From positions 28,210 through 92,209 of the forward strand of contig JAJPJJ010000075.1 in the NCBI GenBank assembly GCA_021324295.1: a stretch of 64,000 bases of DNA, given 5' to 3'. How positions within the stretch are numbered: the stretch's first letter is position 1; each line of letters opens with the position of its first letter. This DNA comes from Bacillota bacterium (GTDB lineage: Bacteria; Sysuimicrobiota; Sysuimicrobiia; Sysuimicrobiales; Segetimicrobiaceae). Below are positions 36,633-45,977 of this stretch, one piece after another. A program made the position numbers and the translations under genes. The notes under the pieces are model-generated. The model was not told the DNA's origin. It was given only the letters and a program-made list of their open reading frames with translations, and made no database searches.

Positions 36633-39130
36633 GGGAACCGGTCCGATGGCCGGTCGCCGACCGCGCCCGAGGGCGCCTCGGCCCCGGCGGCCGGGGACGC
36701 CGGCGCCGCGCCGCAGACCGCCGCCACGAGCTCACGGTATCGCTCCGCGCGGTGTCGGTAGTCGCGGAACTGATCGAAGCTCTCGCACGCCGGCGAGAGG
36801 GTCACGGCGTCCCCCGGCTGCGCGCGTGCGTGGGCGACGCGGACCGCCTCGTCCAGCGTCCCGCACTGCAGCACGGGCGCCGCGATCTCCCCGGCCCGCG
36901 CGATCGCCTCGGCGAGCAGCGGCGCCATCGCGCCGAAGAGACACACCGCGCGGACCGGCCGGCCCCGCAGCGCCTCGGCGACCGGGCGGAAGTCCGCCGC
37001 GGTGGCGTTCCGCCGGTGCCCGCCCGCGAGCAGCACGAGCGGCCGATCGAACGCCCGGATCGCCGCGGCGGCCGCCGCCGGGTTGGTCGCGAGCGAATCG
37101 TCGTAGTACCGGACGCCACCCGAGGTGGCGACGAGCGAGAGGCGGTGCGGAAAGCCCCGGAACTCCCGCAGCACGCGCGCGATCGCCCCCGGGTCCGCGC
37201 CCGCCACGCGTGAGGCGAGCGCGGCCGCGAGCGCGTTCTCCAGCATGTGCGCGCCGGGGACGGCGAGCGACGCCTCGCACACCCGCTCCTCGCGCCCGCC
37301 GACGCGGAGCGTGATCCAGCCGTCGACGATGCACGCGCCCTCCGCGAGCGGCTCCACACGGCTCCAGAGCAGGCAACGCCCCGGCGCCACCGCGGCCAGG
37401 GCGCGCGTGGTCGGATCGTCGCCGTTCAAGATCGCCCAGCCCTGCGGGCCCTGGTGACGGAGGATGGTGCGCTTGGCCTCCACGTACGCCGCGAACGTGC
37501 CGTGGTCGTCCAGGTGGTGCGGGGTGATGTTGGTGATGACGGCGATCGAGGGGCTGTAGGGCAATCCGACGAGCTGCCGGTTGCTGATCTCGAGGACCAG
37601 GATGGCGTCGGGGGTGACCTCGTCCAGCCGGTAGAGGATCGGCACGTGGGTCCGGTCGTTACCGCTCACGAATGTGCGGCGACCGCTCGCCTCCAGCATC
37701 GCCGCGGCGAGGTGGGCGACCGTAAACTTCCCGTTCGTGCCGGTCACGCCGAGGATCGGGCACGGGACGGTCTCGAAGAACAGCGCGGTCATGCTGCTGA
37801 GCGGCACGCCCGCGTCCCGGGCACGCCGCACCGGCTCGTTCTCCGGATGCCGGAACCACGCCTGCCCGGCGTAGATCACGTCGGCGCGGTCGATGCCCTC
37901 GAGATAGCGGTCACGAAACCGGATCGTGATCGGGGCGGCGAGGAGCCGCGCGAGCGCCCCCTCCGCCTCGGCGGGCGACATCCACGCGTGGCTGCGGCGA
38001 AAGGCCTCCGCGAACGTCTCGCGCGTCTGCAGATCGTGCGCGGTGATCGTCGTGAGGCCGCAGCCGAGCAGGAACTCGACGACCGTCGACCCCTCCGTGC
38101 CCGAGAGCCCGACGACGTGGATGCTCCGGCCGCGCAGGCGGCGCGCGACGTCGTCCCTCACGGCGCCAGCCCCACGCAGCGCGGCGAGCAGCGCCCCGCA
38201 CACCCAGAACCGCACCACGGTCTGCGTCTCGGTCCACCCGCTCAGCTCGCAGTGATGGTGGATCGGGCTCATGCGGAACAGGCGTCCCCCGCCCGTCAGC
38301 CGGAAGTAGACCACCTGCAGGACGACCGACAGGGCCTCGATGACGAACAGGCCGCCGACGATCAGCGTGACGAGCTCGCGCTTGGCGAGGATCCCGACCA
38401 CGGCGAGCGCCGCGCCGAGGGCCTGGGACCCCGCGTCGCCCATGAACACGCGGGCCGGGTGCGCGTTGTACCAGAGGAACCCCAGCGCCGCGCCGGAGGT
38501 GGCCGCGGATGCGATGCCCACCGGCACCGCGCCGGCTCGGGCGGCGAGCGCGGCGAGCGTGCCGGCTGTGACCGCGACGCTCCCCGCGGCCAACCCGTCG
38601 AGGCCGTCCGTCAGGTTCACCGCGTTCGCCATTCCCACGAGGAACAGCGCCGCGAACGGCGGGTACGCCCAGCCGAGGTCGATCCGCCAGGGCGCGCCGG
38701 GCACGACCAGCGCGCTGCCGAGGTGCGGCCGGCCCATCACGTAGAGCCCGAGCAGGAGCGCGGCGGGCACCTGCAGCGCCAGTTTCTCGCGGGCGCGCAG
38801 CCCCAGGTTGCGGCCCCGCGCGATCGCGAGCGCGTCGTCGACCCCGCCCACCCCGGCGAAGAGCAGGATCACGGCCGCGGCGACCAGCAGGTCAGCCGTC
38901 AGGTGGCCGCTCAGCGCCGCTACGCCCACCGCCGCCGCGAGCGCCGCGCCGACGATGAGCACGCCGCCCATCGTCGGCGTGCCCGCCTTCGCGGCGTGCC
39001 GCGCCGGGGCGTCCTCGCGCACCGTCTGCACGGCGCCGGCGCGCGCGAGCCAGCCGATCACCGGCCAGCCCCCGGCGAGGGTGAGCGCCGCCGCGGCGAG
39101 CCACGCGTTCACGAGCACGACCGCGCTCAA
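36623..39130 (-). CDS. MraY-MurD fusion protein
   Basis: One 835-residue frame. Residues 1-325 are MraY (phospho-MurNAc-pentapeptide translocase): GTPTMGG, VDDALAIARGRNLGL (Asp98/Asp99), NLTDGLDGLA, FMGDAGS (Asp232) and MSPIHHHCE, with about ten membrane helices. Residues about 335-810 are a MurD-type Mur ligase: Rossmann-like SIHVVGLSGTEGS, P-loop GTNGKFT (464-470), NITPHHLDDH, EAKRTI, MLENALAAAL, DDSLATNP. MurD adds D-Glu to UDP-MurNAc-Ala; MraY makes lipid I. Several MurD landmarks differ (Thr to Phe after the P-loop Lys, DSKATN to DSLATN, SSFQL to SNRQL). The start is TTG at 39130, overlapping the murF stop. No stop codon or frame slip is seen between halves. Confidence 0.9.
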   Translation of the reverse strand: MSAVVLVNAWLAAAALTLAGGWPVIGWLARAGAVQTVREDAPARHAAKAGTPTMGGVLIVGAALAAAVGVAALSGHLTADLLVAAAVILLFAGVGGVDDALAIARGRNLGLRAREKLALQVPAALLLGLYVMGRPHLGSALVVPGAPWRIDLGWAYPPFAALFLVGMANAVNLTDGLDGLAAGSVAVTAGTLAALAARAGAVPVGIASAATSGAALGFLWYNAHPARVFMGDAGSQALGAALAVVGILAKRELVTLIVGGLFVIEALSVVLQVVYFRLTGGGRLFRMSPIHHHCELSGWTETQTVVRFWVCGALLAALRGAGAVRDDVARRLRGRSIHVVGLSGTEGSTVVEFLLGCGLTTITAHDLQTRETFAEAFRRSHAWMSPAEAEGALARLLAAPITIRFRDRYLEGIDRADVIYAGQAWFRHPENEPVRRARDAGVPLSSMTALFFETVPCPILGVTGTNGKFTVAHLAAAMLEASGRRTFVSGNDRTHVPILYRLDEVTPDAILVLEISNRQLVGLPYSPSIAVITNITPHHLDDHGTFAAYVEAKRTILRHQGPQGWAILNGDDPTTRALAAVAPGRCLLWSRVEPLAEGACIVDGWITLRVGGREERVCEASLAVPGAHMLENALAAALASRVAGADPGAIARVLREFRGFPHRLSLVATSGGVRYYDDSLATNPAAAAAAIRAFDRPLVLLAGGHRRNATAADFRPVAEALRGRPVRAVCLFGAMAPLLAEAIARAGEIAAPVLQCGTLDEAVRVAHARAQPGDAVTLSPACESFDQFRDYRHRAERYRELVAAVCGAAPASPAAGAEAPSGAVGDRPSDRFPWS

Positions 39131-40602
39131 CCCGCGCTCCTCCCGCGGGGGGGTGCGCCCGCGCCCGCCGCCGGGGAGGAGGCGCCGAGCGCGGCCACGA
39201 TCCGCTCCATCGCCATCGCCCGCGAGCCTTTCACCAGCACGACCGCGCCGGGAGCGAGCTCCCGCCGGAGCACGGCGAGCACCTCCCGGAGGTCGGTGGT
39301 GTGCACCACCCGCGCCCCCGCTTCCCGCGCCGCCTCGGCGAGGTCGCGCGCGAGCGGCCCGAAGGCGACGAGGAGGTCCAGGCCGCGCCGCGCGGCGAGG
39401 CGGCCGACGCGGCGGTGTGCGTCCGCCGACAGCCGGCCGAGCTCCTTCATGTCGCCGAGCACCGCGACGCGCGGGGCGCCCGCGAGCGTGTCCAGCACGT
39501 CGAACGCCGCCTCCGCCGACTGCGGGCTGCTGTTGTAGACATCGTCGAGCACGGTCACCCCGCGGATCCGCCGCACCTCGAGGCGGTGCGGGAGCGGTGT
39601 CGCCGCGGAGAGTCCCCGCGCGATCTCCTCGGCCGGGAGCCCGAGCGCGAGTCCGATCGCGGCCGCCGCCAGCGCGTTGCGGACCGCGTGCCGCCCCGGG
39701 ATCCCGAGGCGCACGTCGGCGTGACCGCCCGGCACGCGCAGGCGGAACCGGCTTCCCCCGCCGGGGTCGGCCCGCACGTCCTCGGCCGTGACGTCACCCT
39801 GGGCGAGCCCGAACAGGAGCGGCCGGGCCGCGCTGCGCTGGAGCAGCCCGCGCGTCAGCGGCTCGTCCGCGTTCACGATCGCGACACCGCCCGGCGGCAA
39901 CCCCTCGAGCAGCTCGCCCTTCGCAGCCGCGAGCTGCTCGCGGCTCTCGAAGAAGTCCATATGGGACTCCCCGACCGTCGTCACGACGCCGATCTCGGGG
40001 CGGGCGACCTCCACGAGCTCGCGAATCTGGCCGGGCCCGCGCATGGCCATCTCGAGGACCGCGACCTCGCAGTCCCGCGGGAGGTTCAGCAGCGTGAGCG
40101 GGATGCCGATCTCGGTATTCCAGTTCTCCGGCGATCGCCCGGTGCGGTAGGCCCGCGAGGCGACCTGGGCGGCCATCTCCTTCGTGGACGTCTTGCCGAC
40201 GCTCCCGGTGATCCCCACGACGCGCGGCGCCAGGCGCTCCCGCACGGCGCGGGCCAGGCGCTGCAGGGCGCGCAGCCCGTCTGGCACGTGGATGAGGGCG
40301 CCGCGGGGCGGCGCGGCCACCTCGCGGGAGACGAGCGCCGCCGCGGCGCCGCGCCGGAACGCATCCTCCACGAAGAGGTGGCCGTCGGTCCGCTCGCCCG
40401 GGAGGGCGACGAAGAGCATGCCGCGCGCCACCGCCCGGCTGTCGATCGCGGCCCCCGAGACCACCGCCCCCGGGTCCCCGGACGCGAGGACGCCCCCGGC
40501 GAGGGCGGCGACCTCGCCCGCGGCGAGCGCCGGCGGGCCGAGCGCGCCGGCCGCCCCCTCCGATGCCGCCGCGCGGGATCCCGGCCCGGCCATCTCACCC
40601 AT
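39127..40602 (-). CDS. murF: UDP-MurNAc-tripeptide-D-Ala-D-Ala ligase
   Basis: 491 residues. The N-terminal domain has GAAIDSRAVARGMLFVALPGE (in two parts), the ATP loop is GITGSVGKTSTKE, then NTEIGIPLTLL, MRGPGQI, NALAAAAIG and DDVYNSSPQS. MurF attaches D-Ala-D-Ala to complete the stem peptide. It overlaps murE by 8 bases and the TTG of mraY-murD by four. The ddl gene, common in this cluster elsewhere, is absent here. Confidence 0.96.
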   Translation of the reverse strand: MGEMAGPGSRAAASEGAAGALGPPALAAGEVAALAGGVLASGDPGAVVSGAAIDSRAVARGMLFVALPGERTDGHLFVEDAFRRGAAAALVSREVAAPPRGALIHVPDGLRALQRLARAVRERLAPRVVGITGSVGKTSTKEMAAQVASRAYRTGRSPENWNTEIGIPLTLLNLPRDCEVAVLEMAMRGPGQIRELVEVARPEIGVVTTVGESHMDFFESREQLAAAKGELLEGLPPGGVAIVNADEPLTRGLLQRSAARPLLFGLAQGDVTAEDVRADPGGGSRFRLRVPGGHADVRLGIPGRHAVRNALAAAAIGLALGLPAEEIARGLSAATPLPHRLEVRRIRGVTVLDDVYNSSPQSAEAAFDVLDTLAGAPRVAVLGDMKELGRLSADAHRRVGRLAARRGLDLLVAFGPLARDLAEAAREAGARVVHTTDLREVLAVLRRELAPGAVVLVKGSRAMAMERIVAALGASSPAAGAGAPPRGRSAG

Positions 40603-42097
40603 CGCTGGGCGCGGGGCCGCGCCGCCGCCTCAGGATCTCGCGCGCGACCGCGCGATCGTCGAAGTCGATCACCCGGTCCCCCACGACCTGGTACGTCTCG
40701 TGCCCCTTGCCCGCGATCACGACGACGTCTCCGGGATGCGCGAGGGCGATCGCGCGCTCGATCGCGCGCCGACGGTCCGGCTCGCTCTCGAAGTTGCGTC
40801 GCCCGCGGACCCCCGCTTCGATCTCCCGGATGATCGCCTCCGGATCTTCGCCGCGCGGGTTATCCGAGGTGAAGATCGCGTAGTCCGCGAGCTCGGTGGC
40901 GAGGCGGCCCATGATCGGCCGCTTCGTCCGGTCGCGGTCCCCGCCGCACCCGAACACGACGAGGCGCCGGCCGCGAGCGCATTCCGCCGCCAGGCGCAGC
41001 ACCTTCTCCAGGCTGTCCGGCGTGTGGGCGTAGTCGACGACGACGGCGAACTCCTGGCCCTCGTCCACGAGCTCGAACCGCCCGGGCACGGGCGGCACGG
41101 CCTCCAGCGCCGCGCGGATCGTCTCCGGCGCGATCCCCACGGAGAGGCCGAGCGCGAACGCGGCGAGCGCGTTGCTCACGTTGAACCGCCCGGGGAGCGG
41201 CAGCGCGAGCGGCGCGCGACCGCCCGGCCACGTCACCACGACGCGGGTGCCCCGCGGGGTGGGCCGGAGCTCCTCGGCGCGCACCCGCGCGCCCCCGCCG
41301 ATGCCGTACGTCCACACCCGCGCCCGGCTCCGGCTGCTCATCGCCGCCCCGCTCGCATCGTCCGCGTTGACCACGCTGACCCCGTCGGGGTCGACCATCG
41401 CGAACAGGCGGCTCTTGGCCTCGCGGTACCGCGCGAGATCCCCGTGGAAGTCCAGGTGGTCCTGGGTCAGGTTGGTGAACACCGCCGCGCGAAACCGGCA
41501 GGCCTCAACGCGGCTCAGCTCGAGGGCGTGTGACGTCACCTCCATGATGACGTGGTCGACGCCGGCGCCGGCCAGCTCCCGCAGGAGGCGCTGGAGGTCC
41601 GGCGCCTCGGGGGTCGTCGGCGTCGTCGCGTGGAACTCCACGGGCCGGCCCAGCGCCCGCACGCCGAGCGTGCCGACGACCGCGGTGCGGCGACCGGCGC
41701 GCGCCAGGATCGCGTCGAGGAGGTAGGTCGTGGTCGTCTTGCCGTTCGTGCCGGTCACCCCGCACACCCACAGGCTCTCGGAGGGGTGGCCGTAGAATGC
41801 CGCGGCGAGGTGGGCGAGCGCGCGGCGCGTGTCCGGCACCACGACCTGTGGGGCATCGAGGTCCGGCAGCGGGTGGTCCACGAGCAGCGCCGCCGCCCCG
41901 CGCCGGACCGCCTCGGCCGCGTGGCGGTGGCCGTCCTGCGATGTCCCCCGCAGCGCCGCGAACAGATCGCCCGCGCGCACCTGCTGCGAGTGATACGCGA
42001 GCCCGGCGACGTCGCGCTCGGCCGACCCCACGAGCGTCGCGCTCGCCTCGCCGAGGGAGCGCCGGAGGGCCGCGAGCAACTCCCCAAGCCGCATCAT
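40595..42097 (-). CDS. murE: UDP-MurNAc-dipeptide-meso-diaminopimelate ligase
   Basis: 500 residues. ATP loop GTNGKTTTT (115-123), ATTPTTPEA, EVTSHALEL, DHLDFHG, VDYAHTPDSLEKVL and DNPRGEDP at 412-419. The DNPR motif is the known marker of MurE enzymes that add meso-diaminopimelate, so the wall is predicted to be meso-DAP type. It follows ftsI after 102 bases. Confidence 0.97.
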   Translation of the reverse strand: MMRLGELLAALRRSLGEASATLVGSAERDVAGLAYHSQQVRAGDLFAALRGTSQDGHRHAAEAVRRGAAALLVDHPLPDLDAPQVVVPDTRRALAHLAAAFYGHPSESLWVCGVTGTNGKTTTTYLLDAILARAGRRTAVVGTLGVRALGRPVEFHATTPTTPEAPDLQRLLRELAGAGVDHVIMEVTSHALELSRVEACRFRAAVFTNLTQDHLDFHGDLARYREAKSRLFAMVDPDGVSVVNADDASGAAMSSRSRARVWTYGIGGGARVRAEELRPTPRGTRVVVTWPGGRAPLALPLPGRFNVSNALAAFALGLSVGIAPETIRAALEAVPPVPGRFELVDEGQEFAVVVDYAHTPDSLEKVLRLAAECARGRRLVVFGCGGDRDRTKRPIMGRLATELADYAIFTSDNPRGEDPEAIIREIEAGVRGRRNFESEPDRRRAIERAIALAHPGDVVVIAGKGHETYQVVGDRVIDFDDRAVAREILRRRRGPAPSDG

Positions 42098-42199
42098 CGC
42101 GTTCCCGGATCCCCGGCTCTCACCGCAGGTGTGCTCCGCCCCCGCCCACGCACGGCACGCGGCGCCCTGTGCGCCCGCCTTCCACTATAGCAAGATGCC

Positions 42200-43969
42200 C
42201 TAGCCGGGCATAGCGACCCGCGCGGTCGGGGACGGGGGCAGCGGCCGCGTCGGCGGCACGCGCAGGTACCACAGCACCTGCCGGGCGATCTCCCGGAACA
42301 CCGGCGCGGCCACATCCCCGCCGAAGTAGGCCCCGCGGGGCGTGTCCACGATGACGAGGATCGCCAGGCGCGGCGAGGAGGCTGGCACGATGCCGACGAA
42401 CGACGAGACATAGGCGCCCGGCTCGTACCCCCCGCGGGGACTGGGACGCTGGGCGGTCCCGGTCTTGCCCGCGACCTCGTACCCGGGGACCTGCGCCTTG
42501 ACCCCGGTTCCGCCGGCGACCACCGCCCGCATCATCGCGAAGACCTGGTCGGCGATCTCGGGCTCGATGACCCGCGTGGGCGGCAGGTCGCCCGGCGTCG
42601 CGACGGCGTGGCCCGCGGGATCGCGGATCACCTCGACGAGGTGGGGGTGGACGGCGAGCCCGTGCGTGGCGAACGCGGACGCGGCGACGAGGAGCTGGAT
42701 CGGGGTCACCGAGATCCCCTGCCCGAACCCGATGTTCTGGAGGGACGGCCCGCGCCACTCGCTCACCGGCCGGACGATCCCCGCCGCCTCCCCGGGGAGG
42801 TCGATCCCGGTGGGACGCCCGAACCCGAACCGCCGGATGTACGCGGCGAAGGCGGCCTTGCCGAGGCGGGTCGCGACCTGCGCCGCCCCCACGTTGCTCG
42901 AGTACTTCACGATGTCGGCCAGGCCCAGGGACGCGAAGTGTTCGGTCGGCTCCGCGTCGTGGATCGTCGCCCCGTTGATCCGGATCTTGCCCGGATCGGC
43001 AAACCGGTCGTCGAGCGTCACCGCGTGCGCGTCGAGCGCCGCAGCCGCGAGGATCAGCTTGAAGGTGGATCCCGGCTCGTACACATCCGCGACCGCGCGG
43101 CTCTTCCACAGCGCGGGCGGCGCCTGCTGGTAGTGGTTGAGATCGAACGATGGGAGCCCTGCCATCGCGAGGATCTGCCCGGTCTGCGGGTCCATGACGA
43201 TCGCCACGCCGCCGCGCGCGTGGGTGTCCCGGAGGGCCCGGGCCAGCTCGCGCTCGGCGATGTGCTGGATCACCTCGTCGAGCGTAAGGACGAGCGTGTC
43301 GCCGTCCCGGGGCGGTGTCACGATCCGCTGGGTCTGCACCAGCTCGCGGCCGATCGCATCGCGATCCGCGAGGCCCACCCCGCCGGTGCCGCGCAGCACA
43401 GGATCGTACTGGAGCTCGAGCCCGGCCAGCCCGGTGTTGTCCACGCCCGCGAAGCCGATGACGCTCGCCGCCAGCTCCCCGGCCGGGTAGGCCCGCCGCG
43501 ACTCCGGGAGGACGCCGATCGCGTCGCCCAGGCCGAGCGCGCTCAGCCGGCGCGAGACCGGGGAGGGCAGGCGCCGCGCCAGCCAGGCGAAGTACGGCCC
43601 GCCGCGTCCGAGGCGCGCGACCACGTCCGCGCCCCGTAGGCCGAGGAGCGGCGCGACGCGTCGCGCGAACGCCTGCGGATCCTCGATCGCCCGCGGCACC
43701 GCGTACACCGAGTCCACCTCGACGTTGACCGCGAGGGGACGCCCCATCCGGTCCAGGATCAGACCGCGCCGCCCGGGAAGCTGGATGGACTCGATCTGCT
43801 GGCGAATCGCCAGGCGCGTGAGCACGCCCGCGCGGACGACCTGCAGGTCGACCATGCGGAGCAGGAGGAGCGAGAAGACGACGATCCAGGCGGCCAGCCA
43901 CACCGTGATCCGCCACCGGGCGACGGCGCCTCTCGCGCCGGGCGCCGGCCGGCGAGCCCGGGGTGTCAT
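42200..43969 (-). CDS. ftsI: FtsI/class B penicillin-binding protein (septal transpeptidase)
   Basis: 589 residues. One N-terminal membrane helix (about 22-42), the class B PBP dimerisation domain with RRGLILDRMGRPLA, and the transpeptidase domain with the active-site serine in STFK (301-304), SSN (357-359) and AGKTGTAQ near 490. It crosslinks septal peptidoglycan with FtsW. No PASTA domains, unlike SpoVD/PBP2x types. It overlaps ftsL by four bases. Confidence 0.95.
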   Translation of the reverse strand: MTPRARRPAPGARGAVARWRITVWLAAWIVVFSLLLLRMVDLQVVRAGVLTRLAIRQQIESIQLPGRRGLILDRMGRPLAVNVEVDSVYAVPRAIEDPQAFARRVAPLLGLRGADVVARLGRGGPYFAWLARRLPSPVSRRLSALGLGDAIGVLPESRRAYPAGELAASVIGFAGVDNTGLAGLELQYDPVLRGTGGVGLADRDAIGRELVQTQRIVTPPRDGDTLVLTLDEVIQHIAERELARALRDTHARGGVAIVMDPQTGQILAMAGLPSFDLNHYQQAPPALWKSRAVADVYEPGSTFKLILAAAALDAHAVTLDDRFADPGKIRINGATIHDAEPTEHFASLGLADIVKYSSNVGAAQVATRLGKAAFAAYIRRFGFGRPTGIDLPGEAAGIVRPVSEWRGPSLQNIGFGQGISVTPIQLLVAASAFATHGLAVHPHLVEVIRDPAGHAVATPGDLPPTRVIEPEIADQVFAMMRAVVAGGTGVKAQVPGYEVAGKTGTAQRPSPRGGYEPGAYVSSFVGIVPASSPRLAILVIVDTPRGAYFGGDVAAPVFREIARQVLWYLRVPPTRPLPPSPTARVAMPG

Positions 43970-44487
43970 CTCGGCAGCGGTGCCGCCTGCGCCTCGCTGC
44001 GGTGGAAGTACTCGCCCAGCCGCTGCCAGAGCCCCGGCCCGCCGCGGGGCTTGCGATCCGTCGCCGGGGCCGGCAGCTCCAGCGCGGCGATCTGGCCGGC
44101 GCCGGGGGCCCGCAAACCCAGGCGGGTGGTGGCCAGACGCTCGATCCGATCCGGGGCCCTCAGGGAGGAGGCGATGGCTTGGAGGCGTTCGTGGTCCGTT
44201 TCAAGAGCGGCGATGTCCTGCGTCTCCTTGAGAATCTGGTAGCCGATGCGTGCGGCGTTGGAAACGGCTGCGACGTATGCGATGAACGGGAGCACGGCGA
44301 GTGCTGCGATCGTGAGCGCTGCGAGCATGGGATAACGTCTCCGCCGACGCCGGGTCGCCTCTCTCCCTCCTGGGCCCCATAGGTATGGGCGCTCCGTGAT
44401 CCCCGTCACGCCCCGCGCGGTCCGCCGGGCGGCGGGGTCGAGCACCGTTGTTGTCGTCGCGTTCTGTGCCCGCGCAGCCAGCATCAT
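43966..44487 (-). CDS. ftsL: FtsL-like divisome protein
   Basis: 173 residues. A basic cytoplasmic N-terminus ending in a run of arginines, one membrane helix (about 54-76, MLAALTIAALAVLPFIAYV) and an extracytoplasmic coiled coil (ILKETQDIAALETDHERLQA). This layout and the position between rsmH and ftsI define FtsL, which recruits and activates FtsW/FtsI with FtsQ. Sequence similarity alone would be too weak. ATGA overlaps join it to both neighbours. Confidence 0.85.
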   Translation of the reverse strand: MMLAARAQNATTTTVLDPAARRTARGVTGITERPYLWGPGGREATRRRRRRYPMLAALTIAALAVLPFIAYVAAVSNAARIGYQILKETQDIAALETDHERLQAIASSLRAPDRIERLATTRLGLRAPGAGQIAALELPAPATDRKPRGGPGLWQRLGEYFHRSEAQAAPLPR

Positions 44488-45503
44488 GGGCTCTCCGTCT
44501 CCCGCGCCACCTGGCTGCGTCGCGGTTCCCCCGTGCCGAGGCGCTCGGCCGCGCGCAGCCGGGCGCTGCGCGCTCGCGGGTTGCGGCGCACCTCCTCCGG
44601 GGTGGGCGTCACCGGCCTCTTCGTGAGCACCCGGAGGAGGCGCCGGCCACCGCACCGGCACTCCGGCAGCTCGGGAGGGCACGTGCACCCCCGCGAATAC
44701 TGCGCGAGCGTCTGCTTCACGATCCGGTCTTCCAGCGAGTGGAACGCGATCACGCAGAGACGGCCGCCCGGGCGCAGGCGCTCGATCGCCTGGGGGAGCC
44801 CGCGCTCCAGCGCCTCCAGCTCGCGGTTGACGGCGATGCGCAGGGCCTGAAACGTCCGGGTCGCGGGGTGAATCCGCCCGCGCGGCCCTCCCCGGGCCGC
44901 TTCGACGGCGCGCGCGAGGTCCCGGGTCGTGCGCAGCGGCCGCCGCGCGAGGATCTGGCGGGCAATCCGGCGGGAGGCGCGCTCCTCGCCGTATCGGTAG
45001 ATCAGGTCGGCGAGTTCGTGCTCGGACAGCTTGTTCACGAGGTCCGCCGCGGTCGTGGCCTGGGCCCGGTCCAGGCGCATGTCGAGCGGGCCCGCGCGCT
45101 CGAAGCTGAACCCGCGCGCGGGGTCGAGGAGCTGGCGCGTCGAGAGGCCGAGGTCGAACAGCACGCCGTCGACGGCGCCCACCCCAAGCCCGTCCAGGAC
45201 GTCCGCCAGCTCGGCGAAGCTGGCCTGGCAGACGATCGCGTTCCGGCCGAACCGGCGCAGCCGTTCCTCCGCTGCGCGGACGGCGTCGGCATCGCGGTCC
45301 AGCCCGACAAGCCTGCCGGCGGGCGCGATCCGGCGGAGGAGCGCCTCCGCATGCCCGCCCTCCCCGACCGTCGCGTCAACGATCACGGCGCCGGGACGCG
45401 GCGCCAGGTACGCCAGCACCTCGTCCACGAGCACCGGAACGTGCGCCGGCGCGTGCGAAAGCTCCGCTGCCACACTCATCCACCCGGCCGCGACCGCGTC
45501 CAC
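44484..45503 (-). CDS. rsmH: 16S rRNA (cytosine1402-N4)-methyltransferase
   Basis: 339 residues (MraW). HVPVLVDEVLAYL, IVDATVGEGGHAEALL (SAM motif), FDLGLSTRQLLDPARGFSF, and the C-terminal CVIAFHSLEDRIVK are diagnostic. It methylates C1402 in the ribosomal decoding centre. Start is a GTG at 45503; an ATG at 45479 is a possible alternative with no better ribosome binding site. The C-terminus shows CTCPPELPECRCG, a possible metal-binding insert seen in many homologues. Confidence 0.95.
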   Translation of the reverse strand: MDAVAAGWMSVAAELSHAPAHVPVLVDEVLAYLAPRPGAVIVDATVGEGGHAEALLRRIAPAGRLVGLDRDADAVRAAEERLRRFGRNAIVCQASFAELADVLDGLGVGAVDGVLFDLGLSTRQLLDPARGFSFERAGPLDMRLDRAQATTAADLVNKLSEHELADLIYRYGEERASRRIARQILARRPLRTTRDLARAVEAARGGPRGRIHPATRTFQALRIAVNRELEALERGLPQAIERLRPGGRLCVIAFHSLEDRIVKQTLAQYSRGCTCPPELPECRCGGRRLLRVLTKRPVTPTPEEVRRNPRARSARLRAAERLGTGEPRRSQVARETESP

Positions 45504-45536
45504 TCGTCACCACCGCGATCCTCGATCGCCGCGCGC

Positions 45537-45959
45537 TTACAAGATCAGGGCTTGGAGCTGCTCGGCCAGCTCCTCAGGCGCCTTCCGGATCTTCTGGAGC
45601 CGCCGGCGCCAGTTCGGCGTGCTCCAGATCTCGAGGTGCGCGCCCGCGCCCACGATCGTGACGCCGCGGGTGATCCCGGCGTGCTCTCGCAGGTGGGGGG
45701 CCAGCACGATGCGCCCTTGTCGATCCAGGTCACAGTCCTCGGCCGCCGACAGGAGCAGCCGAACGAAGTCACGATTGCCCAGGGGCAGCTTTCTAAGCTT
45801 CTCTTCCAGGGATTGCCACTCGACGGGTGAGAACGCTGCCAAACAGGGATCGATCCACCGGGTCACGATGATCCGATCTCCCATGACTGCCCGAAACTTG
45901 GGAGGGATCACCACTCGCCCCTTGTCGTCGAGCGCGTACTGCGCTTCCCCCCTGAGCAT
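45537..45959 (-). CDS. mraZ: Transcriptional regulator MraZ
   Basis: 140 residues with two SpoVT/AbrB-like halves: YALDDKGRVVIPPKFR (8-23) and CDLDRQGRIVLAPHLR (76-91). MraZ forms a ring and represses the dcw operon by binding short GTGG-type direct repeats. A tandem array of such repeats lies 18-68 bases upstream of its start codon, so autoregulation of the whole cluster is expected. Confidence 0.96.
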   Translation of the reverse strand: MLRGEAQYALDDKGRVVIPPKFRAVMGDRIIVTRWIDPCLAAFSPVEWQSLEEKLRKLPLGNRDFVRLLLSAAEDCDLDRQGRIVLAPHLREHAGITRGVTIVGAGAHLEIWSTPNWRRRLQKIRKAPEELAEQLQALIL

Positions 45960-45977
45960 CAGTGACCGCGCCGTGCG

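Noticed and set aside
32886..36761. 1291-codon open frame on the plus strand across murC, murG and ftsW
   Set aside because: Antisense shadow caused by high GC; it runs through four well-supported genes and shows no domain.
36623..39130. MraY-MurD joined only by a missed frameshift
   Set aside because: Both halves and the linker are in one clean frame with no composition break; kept as a true fusion, subject to read checks.
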